Below are positions 1 through 8,208 of a DNA stretch of 37,896 nucleotides, piece by piece (within the stretch, counting starts at the first letter, position 1; each line of letters begins with the position of its first letter). This DNA comes from Bacteroidaceae bacterium (GTDB lineage: Bacteria > Bacteroidota > Bacteroidia > Bacteroidales > Bacteroidaceae). The position numbers and the translations under genes were made by a program. The notes under the pieces are model-generated. The model was not told the DNA's origin. It saw only the letters and a program-made list of their open reading frames with translations, and did no database searches. The stretch lies in the NCBI GenBank assembly GCA_017462065.1, contig JAFTRV010000029.1, positions 1 through 37,896 of the forward strand. Reading direction: 5' to 3'.

Positions 1-1
1 A

Positions 2-202
2 ACCGCAACCGACGCTGCTAACGAGAGCAAAGAGTGCTTGCTTTCTTTGCCGAGTAGCGAGGAGGAAAAGCCACAAAGGGTTAATTTACTGAGCGTAAAT
101 GAGGATTTTGAAGGCAAACGTAACACAGGAAATTTGTGCAAACGAGTTAAACACAAAGTTTACTTTGTTGTTTTACAACGAGCGTCGCCAAATTCAGGGT
201 AG
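2..202 (+). CDS. possible 3' end of a truncated reading frame
   Basis: A frame open from base 2 runs 66 codons to a TAG at 200-202, so it could be the C-terminal end of a gene that starts outside the window. The predicted peptide is rich in Lys, Glu and Ser, and I recognise no domain. The stretch also contains small palindromes, for example ACAAAGT/ACTTTGT near 154-169 and GTTGT/ACAAC near 168-180, so it may instead be non-coding or repeat-derived. The 120 bases after the stop are AT-rich and lead to a promoter. Confidence is low because 66 open codons can occur by chance. Confidence 0.25.
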   Translation, partial: TATDAANESKECLLSLPSSEEEKPQRVNLLSVNEDFEGKRNTGNLCKRVKHKVYFVVLQRASPNSG

Positions 203-322
203 CAAATTTACTTTTTAGTCACCCCTTTGTTCGTTATTTATGCATTTTATTCTTATTATGCTTAAAAAACATCAATTTGCTTAAATTAAACATAAGTAAA
301 CCAATTTCTAAAAAAAATAAGG

Positions 323-330
323 TATCTTTG
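323..330 (+). promoter_or_regulatory. Bacteroidota -7 box (TATCTTTG) for the HlyIII-murB cluster
   Basis: TATCTTTG matches the TAnnTTTG -7 consensus of the Bacteroidota primary sigma factor. No clear -33 TTTG lies at the usual distance. Transcription would start at about 336-338, which makes the ATG at 333 an unlikely start and favours the ATGs at 363, 372 or 381. Confidence 0.55.
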
Positions 331-371
331 CTTTGTGTCACATCCATGTCCATATTCGTGGAATGCGTAGC

Positions 372-1034
372 ATGTATGATATGAATGAAAATGTAAAAAA
401 ATACACGATAGGAGAGGAGAGGTGGAATACGATTTCCCATGCGGCAGGCGTTGTGGGCGGTGTCGCAGTCGGTTTCATCTTCTTAAGGACTGTAATATCC
501 AATGGCGGCGATGCGGTAACAATAGCGAGCATTCTGCTGTACCTTTTCGGAATGCTATCGTCGTACGTCTTCTCTACTCTTTATCACTCGTGCCCTGCCG
601 ACAGCAAATGGTGCCGTACGCTGCGAAAGCTCGACCATGCTGCTATATACTGGCACATTGCGGGAAGCTACTCGCCGATAACGCTCATCGCTATGCGTGA
701 TACAGGCTATTGGGGGTGGGGCATCTTCGCTTTCTGCTGGCTGTGCGCAATTGCAGGAACGTTCCTGAGCCTTTACAGCCTTAAGAAGCATAGCGTGCTT
801 GAAACCACGTGCTATGTTCTTATGGGACTGACGATACTTGTCGCTACTAAGGAGTTCTATGACTCAGTAGAACTTTCGACATTCCTTTGGGTTGTCGGCG
901 AAGGCGTAGCGTATATTACGGGAGCGGTCTTCTACAGTTTCCATAAGGTAAGATATATTCATACGGTATTTCATTTCTTTGTTCTGCTCGGAACTATCTG
1001 TCATATGATGGCTGTGTGGAATGTTATAAATTGA
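372..1034 (+). CDS. hemolysin III / PAQR-family membrane protein
   Basis: This is an integral membrane protein of the HlyIII (YqfA/PAQR) family. The family signature is visible: His-Ser-Cys-Pro after the second membrane segment, then LDHAAIYWHIAGSYSP, and a late H-x-x-x-H region (FHFFVLLGTICHMM) with the conserved C-terminal histidines expected to bind metal. Seven hydrophobic segments can be traced. The family was named for hemolysis seen with a Bacillus protein, and its usual role in bacteria is unclear. The frame is open from an ATG at 333, but that ATG lies at or before the predicted transcription start. I chose 372; 381 is equally plausible. It lies 9 bases upstream of murB and is probably cotranscribed with it. 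Confidence 0.85.
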   Translation: MYDMNENVKKYTIGEERWNTISHAAGVVGGVAVGFIFLRTVISNGGDAVTIASILLYLFGMLSSYVFSTLYHSCPADSKWCRTLRKLDHAAIYWHIAGSYSPITLIAMRDTGYWGWGIFAFCWLCAIAGTFLSLYSLKKHSVLETTCYVLMGLTILVATKEFYDSVELSTFLWVVGEGVAYITGAVFYSFHKVRYIHTVFHFFVLLGTICHMMAVWNVIN

Positions 1035-1043
1035 TAAGTCGCT

Positions 1044-2054
1044 ATGCTTAAACACTCTAAGAAATACCAATTATTATCACGCAACACGTTTGGCATAGAG
1101 GCTGTTGCCGAAAACTTCGTTGAGTTCTCTAACGAAGAGGAGCTTCTTGCTTTCCTTGACGGAGGTTTCGACGACAAGTTGCTTGTCATAGGCGGCGGAA
1201 GCAATCTGCTTTTCGTGAACGATTTTCACGGAACGGTATTCCATTCAGCCATAAAGGGTGTCGAGCTTGTGAGCGAGGATAATGAAAGCGTTCTCTTGCG
1301 TGTAGGCAGCGGCGTAAATTGGGACGAGCTTGTTGAATACACTGTTTCGCAAGGGTGGGGAGGCCTTGAAAATCTTTCGGCCATTCCCGGCGAAGTAGGG
1401 GCGAGCGCCGTACAGAATGTCGGAGCATACGGTAGAGAGGCCGGAGAGCTGATAACAAAGGTCGAGACTATAGCTATTGCCGATGCGTCAAAGCATATTT
1501 TCCTGCACGATGACTGTGATTTCTCATACCGCCATAGCATATTCAAGGCTGCGGAAAAGGGCAAGCATATAATTACGTATGTGACATACAGGCTCTCAAA
1601 GCAACCGCAATTCAAACTCGCCTATGGTAACCTGAACGAAAAGGTTGAAGAGCTTGGCGGAGCGACTCTTGCCAATGTACGCAAAGCCGTATGCATGATA
1701 CGCAACGCGAAGCTGCCGGCTCCTTCAGAGATCGGCAGCGCCGGCAGTTTCTTTATGAATCCCGTTGTTCCGGCTCCTGTCGCAGATGCTTTAAAGCAGC
1801 GGTATCCGAGCATGCCAAGCTACCCGACGGCAAGTGGCGATGTAAAACTTTCTGCCGGTTGGCTCATTGAGCAATGCGGGTGGAAACAGAGCCCTCATGA
1901 GCATGTGGGAGTTTATCAGCACCAGGCTCTTGTGGTCATAAACAGGGGCGGAGCTACAGGGCGTGATGTTCTTGATTTTGCAGCGGCTGTTGTAAAATCG
2001 GTAAAGGAAAAGTTCGGTGTAGAACTTTGTATGGAGGTCAATGTAATAGCCTAA
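1044..2054 (+). CDS. murB: UDP-N-acetylenolpyruvoylglucosamine reductase (MurB, type I)
   Basis: MurB is the cytoplasmic FAD enzyme that reduces UDP-GlcNAc-enolpyruvate to UDP-MurNAc with NADPH, the second committed step of peptidoglycan synthesis. At 336 residues it has the length of the E. coli-type (type I) enzyme. The FAD-binding stretch LLVIGGGSNLLF lies near residues 48-59, followed by ENLSAIPGEVGASAVQNVGAYG and YRHSIFK with the conserved Arg. GSAGSFFMNP carries the likely proton-donor Ser235, and Glu331 near the C-terminus completes the site. It sits between the HlyIII gene and a metallohydrolase gene with gaps of 9 and 4 bases, consistent with one transcript. Confidence 0.97.
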   Translation: MLKHSKKYQLLSRNTFGIEAVAENFVEFSNEEELLAFLDGGFDDKLLVIGGGSNLLFVNDFHGTVFHSAIKGVELVSEDNESVLLRVGSGVNWDELVEYTVSQGWGGLENLSAIPGEVGASAVQNVGAYGREAGELITKVETIAIADASKHIFLHDDCDFSYRHSIFKAAEKGKHIITYVTYRLSKQPQFKLAYGNLNEKVEELGGATLANVRKAVCMIRNAKLPAPSEIGSAGSFFMNPVVPAPVADALKQRYPSMPSYPTASGDVKLSAGWLIEQCGWKQSPHEHVGVYQHQALVVINRGGATGRDVLDFAAAVVKSVKEKFGVELCMEVNVIA

Positions 2055-2058
2055 TGCA

Positions 2059-2820
2059 ATGAAATTAAGGTTTTTAGGTACAGGAACTTCTACCGGCGTG
2101 CCCGAAATAGGTTGTAAGTGCGAGGTGTGCACGTCGAGCGATCCTCGTGATTCACGCCTGCGTTCGTCAGCGCTCATTGATGACGGCAATACCGTAATAC
2201 TTATTGATTGCGGCCCCGACTTCCGTATGCAAATCCTTAAGGCTGATGTAAAGAAAATTGACGCTCTTCTTCTTACTCATAAGCATTACGACCATATAGT
2301 GGGAATAGACGACCTGCGTCCGTTCACCTCCGCTAAGGAACTGCCTATTTATGCCGACAGGGAGACCGAGATGCAGATACGCTCATTCTTCCCTTACTGC
2401 TTCTACAAGGTGAAATATCCCGGCGTCGCTAATATCGCAGTGCGTTCCGTGGTTAATAACACTCCTTTCAAGGTCGGAACTATCGAGGTCACTCCATTGA
2501 GGGTTTTTCATGGCATGATGCCGATAACTGCCTACCGCTTCGGCAAGCTCGCATACATTACCGACATGAGCTACATCGAGCCAAGTGAACTTGATAAGTT
2601 GCAAGGTGTAGAGGTGCTCGTGATGAACGCTCTTCGTTTCTCAAAGCCTCATATGACGCACCAGACAGTGCTTGAAGCCCTTGCGATTGTAGATAAAATT
2701 AAACCGAGGGAGGTCTATTTCACGCATATGATGCACCACATCGGGCTGCATGCGAAAATAGAGAAATGCCTGCCTCCTGGCGTTCATTTAGCCTACGACG
2801 GCCTTGAAATTGAGATATAG
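2059..2820 (+). CDS. MBL-fold metallohydrolase (PhnP/phosphodiesterase-like)
   Basis: This is a metallo-beta-lactamase-fold hydrolase of 253 residues. The metal motif HxHxDH is intact at His74, His76, Asp78 and His79. Further ligands are expected at GHxx-type positions (VFHGMMP), in the YITDMSY segment and in the C-terminal FTHMMHHIGLH. The N-terminus LGTGTSTGVPEIGCKCEVC, with clustered cysteines, matches the PhnP-like subgroup, where they can form a structural zinc site. Members cleave cyclic or linear phosphodiesters, but no phosphonate genes are nearby, so the substrate is unknown. It starts 4 bases after murB and converges on ispE with only 8 bases between the stops. Confidence 0.88.
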   Translation: MKLRFLGTGTSTGVPEIGCKCEVCTSSDPRDSRLRSSALIDDGNTVILIDCGPDFRMQILKADVKKIDALLLTHKHYDHIVGIDDLRPFTSAKELPIYADRETEMQIRSFFPYCFYKVKYPGVANIAVRSVVNNTPFKVGTIEVTPLRVFHGMMPITAYRFGKLAYITDMSYIEPSELDKLQGVEVLVMNALRFSKPHMTHQTVLEALAIVDKIKPREVYFTHMMHHIGLHAKIEKCLPPGVHLAYDGLEIEI

Positions 2821-2828
2821 CGGTAGTG

Positions 2829-3647
2829 CTACAGCTCCATGCGTTTGCAGTACATGCCTGCAAACTGCCGTTCCAATGCACTTGCGTCAGGCTCGCTTTT
2901 GAATATGCCGAAGAATGAAGACCCGCTTCCCGACATTGAGGCGTAAACAGCTCCCATAGAGTATAACTTCTCTTTTATGCCGGCTACGGAAGGGTGCTTT
3001 GCGAATATGCTCTTCTCGAAATCGTTTTTCATATCCTCTTTCCACTCTTCGACAGGCTTCGTTATTATCTCTTTCAATGGCTTCTCGGGGTATGCGGGAG
3101 ATACAAGGGAGTAGGCCTCTTTTGTCGAAACATGAATATCGGGCTTGACCACGGCGATGTGGTACCCTTTAAGAGTAAAATCGACGGGTGTAAGCACATT
3201 TCCTATTCCTGTTGCGAAAGCCGGCCTGTTCTTGATGAAGAATGCGCAGTCCGCTCCAATCTTCGCCGCATATTCCTCAAGCTGTTCATCGCTGAGCCTC
3301 AGGGATGCAATCTCGTTCAGCATCTTCAGCGTGAATGCGGCGTCAGCGCTTCCTCCGCCCATTCCTGCGCCTGTAGGGATGTTCTTGTACAGTGATATTC
3401 TGACTTTCGGCAATGCGTGTTCCTTTGCAAGCAGATTGTACGCCTTTACGACAAGGTTGTCATTCTCGTCACCGTCGAACTTCGCATTATACATGGTAAA
3501 CCCAAACTCGTCATCGCTCACGGTAATCTCAAGCATGTCGTGAATGGGAATAGGGTAGAACAAGGATTCAAGGTTGTGGTATCCGTCAGGGCGTTTCTCT
3601 ACAATGTCGAGTCCGAGATTTATCTTTGCGTTAGGAAATGTTATCAT
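2829..3647 (-). CDS. ispE: 4-diphosphocytidyl-2-C-methyl-D-erythritol kinase
   Basis: IspE phosphorylates CDP-methylerythritol with ATP in the MEP isoprenoid pathway. The 272-residue product shows the GHMP-kinase pattern: KINLGLDIVEKRPDGYHNL at the N-terminus (substrate site, with the conserved Lys8), the glycine-rich ATP loop PTGAGMGGGSADAA near residues 91-104, GADCAFF with the catalytic Asp, and the C-terminal SMSGSGSSFFGIF loop. It is transcribed away from dnaB, and a -7 box lies about 28 bases upstream of the ATG. Its length is slightly below the E. coli enzyme but normal for Bacteroidales. Confidence 0.97.
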   Translation of the reverse strand: MITFPNAKINLGLDIVEKRPDGYHNLESLFYPIPIHDMLEITVSDDEFGFTMYNAKFDGDENDNLVVKAYNLLAKEHALPKVRISLYKNIPTGAGMGGGSADAAFTLKMLNEIASLRLSDEQLEEYAAKIGADCAFFIKNRPAFATGIGNVLTPVDFTLKGYHIAVVKPDIHVSTKEAYSLVSPAYPEKPLKEIITKPVEEWKEDMKNDFEKSIFAKHPSVAGIKEKLYSMGAVYASMSGSGSSFFGIFKSEPDASALERQFAGMYCKRMEL

Positions 3648-3674
3648 TCTGTAAGTGTGTTATGCTGTCAATGG

Positions 3675-3682
3675 CAAATTTA
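3675..3682 (-). promoter_or_regulatory. -7 box (TAAATTTG) for ispE
   Basis: On the minus strand TAAATTTG matches TAnnTTTG and lies 28 bases upstream of the ispE ATG. No -33 TTTG was seen at the usual distance. Confidence 0.5.
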
Positions 3683-3769
3683 GCCATTTTTTTAATATCC
3701 CGTTGATAACTTGTTGTTTTTTGTTGAAAAGCATGACATTGCCTTTTTGAATATTAGCTCCAATGTATG

Positions 3770-3777
3770 TAATTTCG
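3770..3777 (+). promoter_or_regulatory. near-consensus -7 box (TAATTTCG) for dnaB
   Basis: TAATTTCG differs from TAnnTTTG at one position and lies 19 bases upstream of the dnaB ATG. The same octamer followed by CA occurs upstream of pheT (24329-24336), which makes a functional variant more likely. Confidence 0.45.
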
Positions 3778-3796
3778 CAGTCGGAATTTTGATACA

Positions 3797-5368
3797 ATGG
3801 AAGATAATACACAAAGAAAGACAACGACACGCCGCAGACAGTCTGCGGTTTCCGTACCTAAGTTGAGCGAGTACGGCAACGTGCAGCCTCAGGCTCTCGA
3901 TATCGAAGAGGCCGTGCTTGGAGCATTGATGATTGACAGCGATGCGATTGGCCGCCTGGGAGGCGTGCTTAAGCCGGAATCGTTCTACGACAAACGCAAT
4001 CAGCTGCTTTTCGAGGCGATACAGCAGATGGACCTTAGCGACAGGCCTATCGACATTCTTACCGTTGCGGAGTATCTCCGCAGCAAAGGAACGCTCGAGG
4101 AGGTCGGCGGTCCTGTATATATAGCCCAGCTGACAAGCAAGGTGGTCTCTTCGGTCAATATCGAGTATCATGCCAATATCATAGCGCAGAAAAAGCTTGC
4201 CCGCGACCTCATTAAGTTCACGAGCAAGACGCAGGTGCAGGCTTTCGATGAGACGCAGGATGTCGAGGAACTCATGCAGCAGGCCGAATCGGAGCTGTTT
4301 GAGATTTCACGCCATAACATGCAAAAGGACTATACTCAAATAAATCCCGTAATCAAGCAGGCGTATCAGCAGATACAGACAGCCTCAAAAAACACGAGCG
4401 GTATCAGCGGCTTGAGTACCGGCTATCATCGTCTCGACAAGGTGCTGTCGGGTTGGCAACCGACCGACCTTATAATCCTTGCGGCACGTCCTGCTATGGG
4501 CAAGACGGCTTTCGCGCTCTCGCTCATACGCAACATGGCCATTGACCAGGGCATTCCCTGCGGCATGTTCTCGCTTGAGATGGGTAACGTGCAGCTTGTT
4601 CAGCGTCTTATATGTAACGTCTGTCAGATACCTGGTGACAAAATCCGTAGCGGACAGCTCGAAAAATATGAATGGGGGCAGCTCGACAGCAAGATAGTCG
4701 CTCTTGAGAACGCTCCTCTTTATATCGACGACACGCCGCAGCTGTCAGTGTTCGAGCTTCGTTCAAAGGCACGCCGCATGGTGCGAGAGCATGGCGTGAA
4801 GATGATATTCATCGACTACTTGCAGCTTATGACCGCCAACGTAGGCAAAGGTAACCGTCAAGAGGAAATCAGTACCATTTCACGTGCCTTGAAGGGACTC
4901 GCGAAGGAGTTGAACATTCCTATCATGGCGCTCAGTCAGCTTAACCGTAACGTCGAAGGACGTGAAGGCCTCGAGGGAAAGCGTCCTCAGCTCAGCGACC
5001 TTCGTGAATCGGGAGCCATTGAGCAGGATGCCGATATCGTAATGTTCGTAAACCGTCCCGAATATTTCCATATATACAAGGACGGCGATTTCGATTGGCG
5101 AGGAAAGGCTGAAATTATTATTGCAAAGCATCGTAACGGCGGGCTCGACAATGTGCCTCTCGTCTTCCGCAAGGAGTATGCGAGGTTCATGAACCTTGAC
5201 GACGAGACGCTCGCTCCGCCTCCGGGCGATATGCCCGTGATGCGAGGCTCTAAGATGAACGTGAGCATGCCTATGGACTCTTCAACGGTTCCCGACCTGC
5301 CCGAATATCTGCAAGGCAGCTCTATGCCGCCCGAATTGTCGGGAGGCGGCAATGCAGTTCCTTTCTAA
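3797..5368 (+). CDS. dnaB: replicative DNA helicase DnaB
   Basis: DnaB is the hexameric 5'-3' helicase that unwinds the replication fork. The 523-residue protein has the N-terminal DnaB domain (about 28-135: IEEAVLGALMID, RPIDILTVAEYL), a linker, and the RecA-like C-terminal domain beginning near 200. Walker A is RPAMGKTA (231-238), Walker B is MIFIDYLQLM, and the downstream LSQLNR and GAIEQDADIVMFVNRPE segments are present. A flexible Pro/Gly-rich tail of about 50 residues follows the core, as is common in Bacteroidota. There is no sign of an intein. It is divergent from ispE and is closed by a perfect 15-bp hairpin. Confidence 0.97.
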   Translation: MEDNTQRKTTTRRRQSAVSVPKLSEYGNVQPQALDIEEAVLGALMIDSDAIGRLGGVLKPESFYDKRNQLLFEAIQQMDLSDRPIDILTVAEYLRSKGTLEEVGGPVYIAQLTSKVVSSVNIEYHANIIAQKKLARDLIKFTSKTQVQAFDETQDVEELMQQAESELFEISRHNMQKDYTQINPVIKQAYQQIQTASKNTSGISGLSTGYHRLDKVLSGWQPTDLIILAARPAMGKTAFALSLIRNMAIDQGIPCGMFSLEMGNVQLVQRLICNVCQIPGDKIRSGQLEKYEWGQLDSKIVALENAPLYIDDTPQLSVFELRSKARRMVREHGVKMIFIDYLQLMTANVGKGNRQEEISTISRALKGLAKELNIPIMALSQLNRNVEGREGLEGKRPQLSDLRESGAIEQDADIVMFVNRPEYFHIYKDGDFDWRGKAEIIIAKHRNGGLDNVPLVFRKEYARFMNLDDETLAPPPGDMPVMRGSKMNVSMPMDSSTVPDLPEYLQGSSMPPELSGGGNAVPF

Positions 5369-5370
5369 AT

Positions 5371-5406
5371 ACAAAAGGTCTTGACCACAGCGTCAAGACC
5401 TTTTGT
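5371..5406. terminator. bidirectional terminator between dnaB and the outer-membrane gene
   Basis: The two 15-base arms (5371-5385 and 5392-5406) are perfectly complementary around a 6-base loop. The outer pairs are ACAAAA/TTTTGT, so each strand ends in a T-rich run. It lies between convergent genes and can serve both. Confidence 0.9.
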
Positions 5407-5425
5407 ATTAAAACAGGGTTTTCTG

Positions 5426-6883
5426 TTAGAACAGAAAGCCTGTATTTATGTAGAATGCTCCGTTGCCGTCCTGCTTCTTGATTACAGGGTCCTTGCAGAA
5501 ACGGCTTACAGGCATACCGTATTCGAATGCTACAATGAAGTTCTGGTTCATGATGAAACGCAAGCCGCCACCAAAGGTAATGTGAGGACGGTCGCTTTTT
5601 GGCCTTCCCTCCATGTAAGCGTCGTAAGCGGCCTTGACCTTCGTGAAGTCCTCGCCGAGCTGTTCCGGCGTGGCCTTGAACGACATGTCGTATTTTCTTG
5701 TGACCATTGTACCGTCGCTGAAGACGTTAAGACCGAACGCAATGTTCTGTTTCCATAGCTTGAAGCTTACGAAACGCCAACGGAACTCAACGTTATATGT
5801 CGCCATGTCAAGACCTTGCACACGGTTGCGCAGCAGTCCTCGTACTGTACGGTAGCCGCCCATGCCGTCACGGTCGTACTGGGCTCCCATTACGGTGATG
5901 AAAGGCATTGCGTAGTAAGGTGTCTTGTTGCCGAATGTGCCTTCGTAGTTCAATCGATATGCGAATGTAAGAACGTCGTTCTTTACAATGGGCACATAGT
6001 GACGGAATGTCAATGAGTAGCGGTAGTGGGGTACTGATGTCCCAAGCCACTTAGGCGCAATCGTCACGTGTCCCTCGGCCCATATGCCTTTTGAGGGAGC
6101 GCTCTCCTTGTCTCGGGTGTCGAACAGCAAGCCTAAGCGCAGTATGCTGTTAAAGCCGCCCCAGGCTTCATCTTCAGGTATGATGCCCCATTTGCGGTAA
6201 AGGTCGAACAGGGTAGGCTCTGTCGCGGGGTACATCTTGTTCTCGGCTTTGTTCTTATTAATCTTGTCAAGGTTAAGCGCCTGCTGGTCTTTGTAGCCTA
6301 CTTTGATGTAGTTGAACTGGTAGCCGGCCTCCCAGAAGAGCTTCTTTTTCCATATGTTGCCCGTGAAGTCGCTCTTGAACAGCAGGTTCAAGCGGTTCTT
6401 ACGGTACATCGGGCTGTAAATGAAAGCATTCGGGTCGGTGTTCTTCTTGTCCTTGCCCATAGCGATTCTCTCATAATCATAGTACGACATGTAACCGTTG
6501 AAGCCGTAGAAGTCCATAGCCTTTTCGTTAGCGAGCACAAGAGAACTCGACCAGCGTACGCCGGGGATAAGGAACTTGTTGTCATACGAAAGAACGAAAA
6601 GCTGCGAGCCTTTAGTAAAGAACGACGCCTCGAAGTAGAGCTTCTGACGCATGTTCGGGTATTGGCTGCCGTCACCGAAGTCATACAGGTTAAGCAACGC
6701 TCCGAGCTGGAAGCCCTTGTCGGCGTCAAAGGCGACAATAGGCAAAGGGCCTATGCTGAAGCCTTTCTTTACGATATCTTTTTTCTTATTTTCGGTAGAA
6801 TCGGCCCTGCTGTCACCTTCCGATGCGAACAGGTTTGTCGAAATCAGCATAATAGCCAAAAGAGTCAATATGCATTTTTTCAT
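5426..6883 (-). CDS. D15/Omp85-type outer-membrane beta-barrel protein
   Basis: The 485-residue protein has a clear signal peptide (MKKCILTLLAIMLISTNLFA) and then a sequence made almost entirely of alternating barrel strands, ending in the aromatic outer-membrane signature (YINTGFLF). It resembles the bacterial surface antigen (D15/BamA) barrel domain, with RLGLLFDTRDKESAPSKGIWAEGHV and GGYRTVRGLLRNR corresponding to the family's late-barrel and L6-type motifs. No POTRA repeats fit before the barrel, so it is not BamA itself. It is the last gene of a minus-strand set with an acyltransferase 4 bases upstream, which suggests an envelope-lipid connection. Its substrate is unknown. Confidence 0.75.
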   Translation of the reverse strand: MKKCILTLLAIMLISTNLFASEGDSRADSTENKKKDIVKKGFSIGPLPIVAFDADKGFQLGALLNLYDFGDGSQYPNMRQKLYFEASFFTKGSQLFVLSYDNKFLIPGVRWSSSLVLANEKAMDFYGFNGYMSYYDYERIAMGKDKKNTDPNAFIYSPMYRKNRLNLLFKSDFTGNIWKKKLFWEAGYQFNYIKVGYKDQQALNLDKINKNKAENKMYPATEPTLFDLYRKWGIIPEDEAWGGFNSILRLGLLFDTRDKESAPSKGIWAEGHVTIAPKWLGTSVPHYRYSLTFRHYVPIVKNDVLTFAYRLNYEGTFGNKTPYYAMPFITVMGAQYDRDGMGGYRTVRGLLRNRVQGLDMATYNVEFRWRFVSFKLWKQNIAFGLNVFSDGTMVTRKYDMSFKATPEQLGEDFTKVKAAYDAYMEGRPKSDRPHITFGGGLRFIMNQNFIVAFEYGMPVSRFCKDPVIKKQDGNGAFYINTGFLF

Positions 6884-6887
6884 AGTA

Positions 6888-8204
6888 TCAATTATTTAGG
6901 ATTATTTCTCTTATTTCGTCGTATTTGTTTCTCAAAGCCCTGCAACTGCATAGCTTGCAGTCCGATATCATAATGCGAACGGCTCTCCATGCGTCCTGCG
7001 CCACCGCCGGAGCCGGTATTGTACACACGACTGCCAGCAATGCCCAATGAGCGGGCAGGAATACGAATGCGATGACTGCATATATTGCCAGCAGCAATGG
7101 CCATATGACAAGGTTTATGACAAAGCGCACTGAATTGTGGAATGCACGGTCCTTGAATTTCTTGAGCAGAATGCTGTTCAGCAAAGCTGTAGGTGAAACG
7201 GCCGCCATTGCCGCAAGGGTGTAGGGCAGTGTAGCCAGCAACAGCAGTGACTTCATGATGTTGCATAGCGGGGTTGAACGTCTTGCGACCGATTTCAGGC
7301 TTATTCGTTTTCTGTTACGTAGCTCGAAGGCCTCGTTGCCGAGCGAAACAAGCTTTTCGGCAAGTCTCTCGTCTTTCGCTCTTATCTCACCGAGCTTCTT
7401 TACTGTCATGTTGTCGGCGAGGGTCATTATGTCGGCCTCTTTGGCCTGTCCTTTCAGTTTTTTGAGCTGCTCGGCAGACATTGCCGCGCATATCTCGGCT
7501 GTTGCGTCATATGCCTCGTCGTTAGGAATGTAGAAGATATTCTCTTTCATTCGCTCGTCGAGCAACTTTCTCATTTTGTTTATCTGCTCTTGAGGCGTCA
7601 TCTCCTCATTCTGCGAAATGAACTCCCCTACATTAATCGCCTTGCCTATCTGAACGGTCACTGTAGAACGGTAACGGAACCAGTTGCCGTAACGCACTCC
7701 CACGGGGACGATGTAAAGCGGGGTGTCGGGCATAATGCTCTTTGCCTGCAACGCTATGCGGAATATGCCTTTTGAGAGAGGCAGCATAGAACGCTTGGTC
7801 TGGTGAGTTCCTTCGGGGAATATGCATATAGGCACTCTGCTCTTCAGTACGTCTGCAGCAATTTCAATAGTCCTGTTGTTCTTCTTTACCTCCTCAAAGC
7901 CGTCCCGCATGCGCATGACAGGCATCATTTTGAAGAAGCGGAAAATCTTTGCGAGTTTAGGATTCTTGAATATGTCGGCACGGGCAAGAAATACCACAGG
8001 CTGTTTCGCCATTGTCAGAATTATTAAAGCGTCCAATAGAGCGCCCGTGTGGTTAGGTGCGAGTATTACTGCACCATCCTTAGGTATTCTTTCCTTACCT
8101 ATAAATCTTGTTCTGCGGTAGGAGCGTTTGAGCGTACCGCATACATAGCATCTCAGGCAATTATACCCGGTGTCGTTGTCCTGTATTTTTTTTCTTTTAG
8201 CCAT
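6888..8204 (-). CDS. PlsC-type lysophospholipid/glycerol-phosphate acyltransferase
   Basis: This membrane-associated acyltransferase is expected to transfer an acyl chain to a glycerophosphate-type acceptor. Its N-terminal half carries the catalytic pair as NHTGALLD (His52 and Asp58, spacing H-X5-D rather than the usual H-X4-D of PlsC), and FPEGTHQ with the acceptor-binding Glu follows near residues 133-139. The C-terminal part has hydrophobic segments (about 320-400) predicted to anchor it. At 438 residues it is longer than PlsC (about 245) because of this extra region. Gaps of 4 bases to the transporter before it and the barrel gene after it indicate one operon. Confidence 0.82.
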   Translation of the reverse strand: MAKRKKIQDNDTGYNCLRCYVCGTLKRSYRRTRFIGKERIPKDGAVILAPNHTGALLDALIILTMAKQPVVFLARADIFKNPKLAKIFRFFKMMPVMRMRDGFEEVKKNNRTIEIAADVLKSRVPICIFPEGTHQTKRSMLPLSKGIFRIALQAKSIMPDTPLYIVPVGVRYGNWFRYRSTVTVQIGKAINVGEFISQNEEMTPQEQINKMRKLLDERMKENIFYIPNDEAYDATAEICAAMSAEQLKKLKGQAKEADIMTLADNMTVKKLGEIRAKDERLAEKLVSLGNEAFELRNRKRISLKSVARRSTPLCNIMKSLLLLATLPYTLAAMAAVSPTALLNSILLKKFKDRAFHNSVRFVINLVIWPLLLAIYAVIAFVFLPAHWALLAVVCTIPAPAVAQDAWRAVRIMISDCKLCSCRALRNKYDEIREIILNN

Positions 8205-8208
8205 TGCC

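Noticed and set aside
5426-6883. BamA assignment for the D15-type barrel
   Set aside because: There is no room for POTRA domains and the protein is only 485 residues. BamA is expected elsewhere in the genome.
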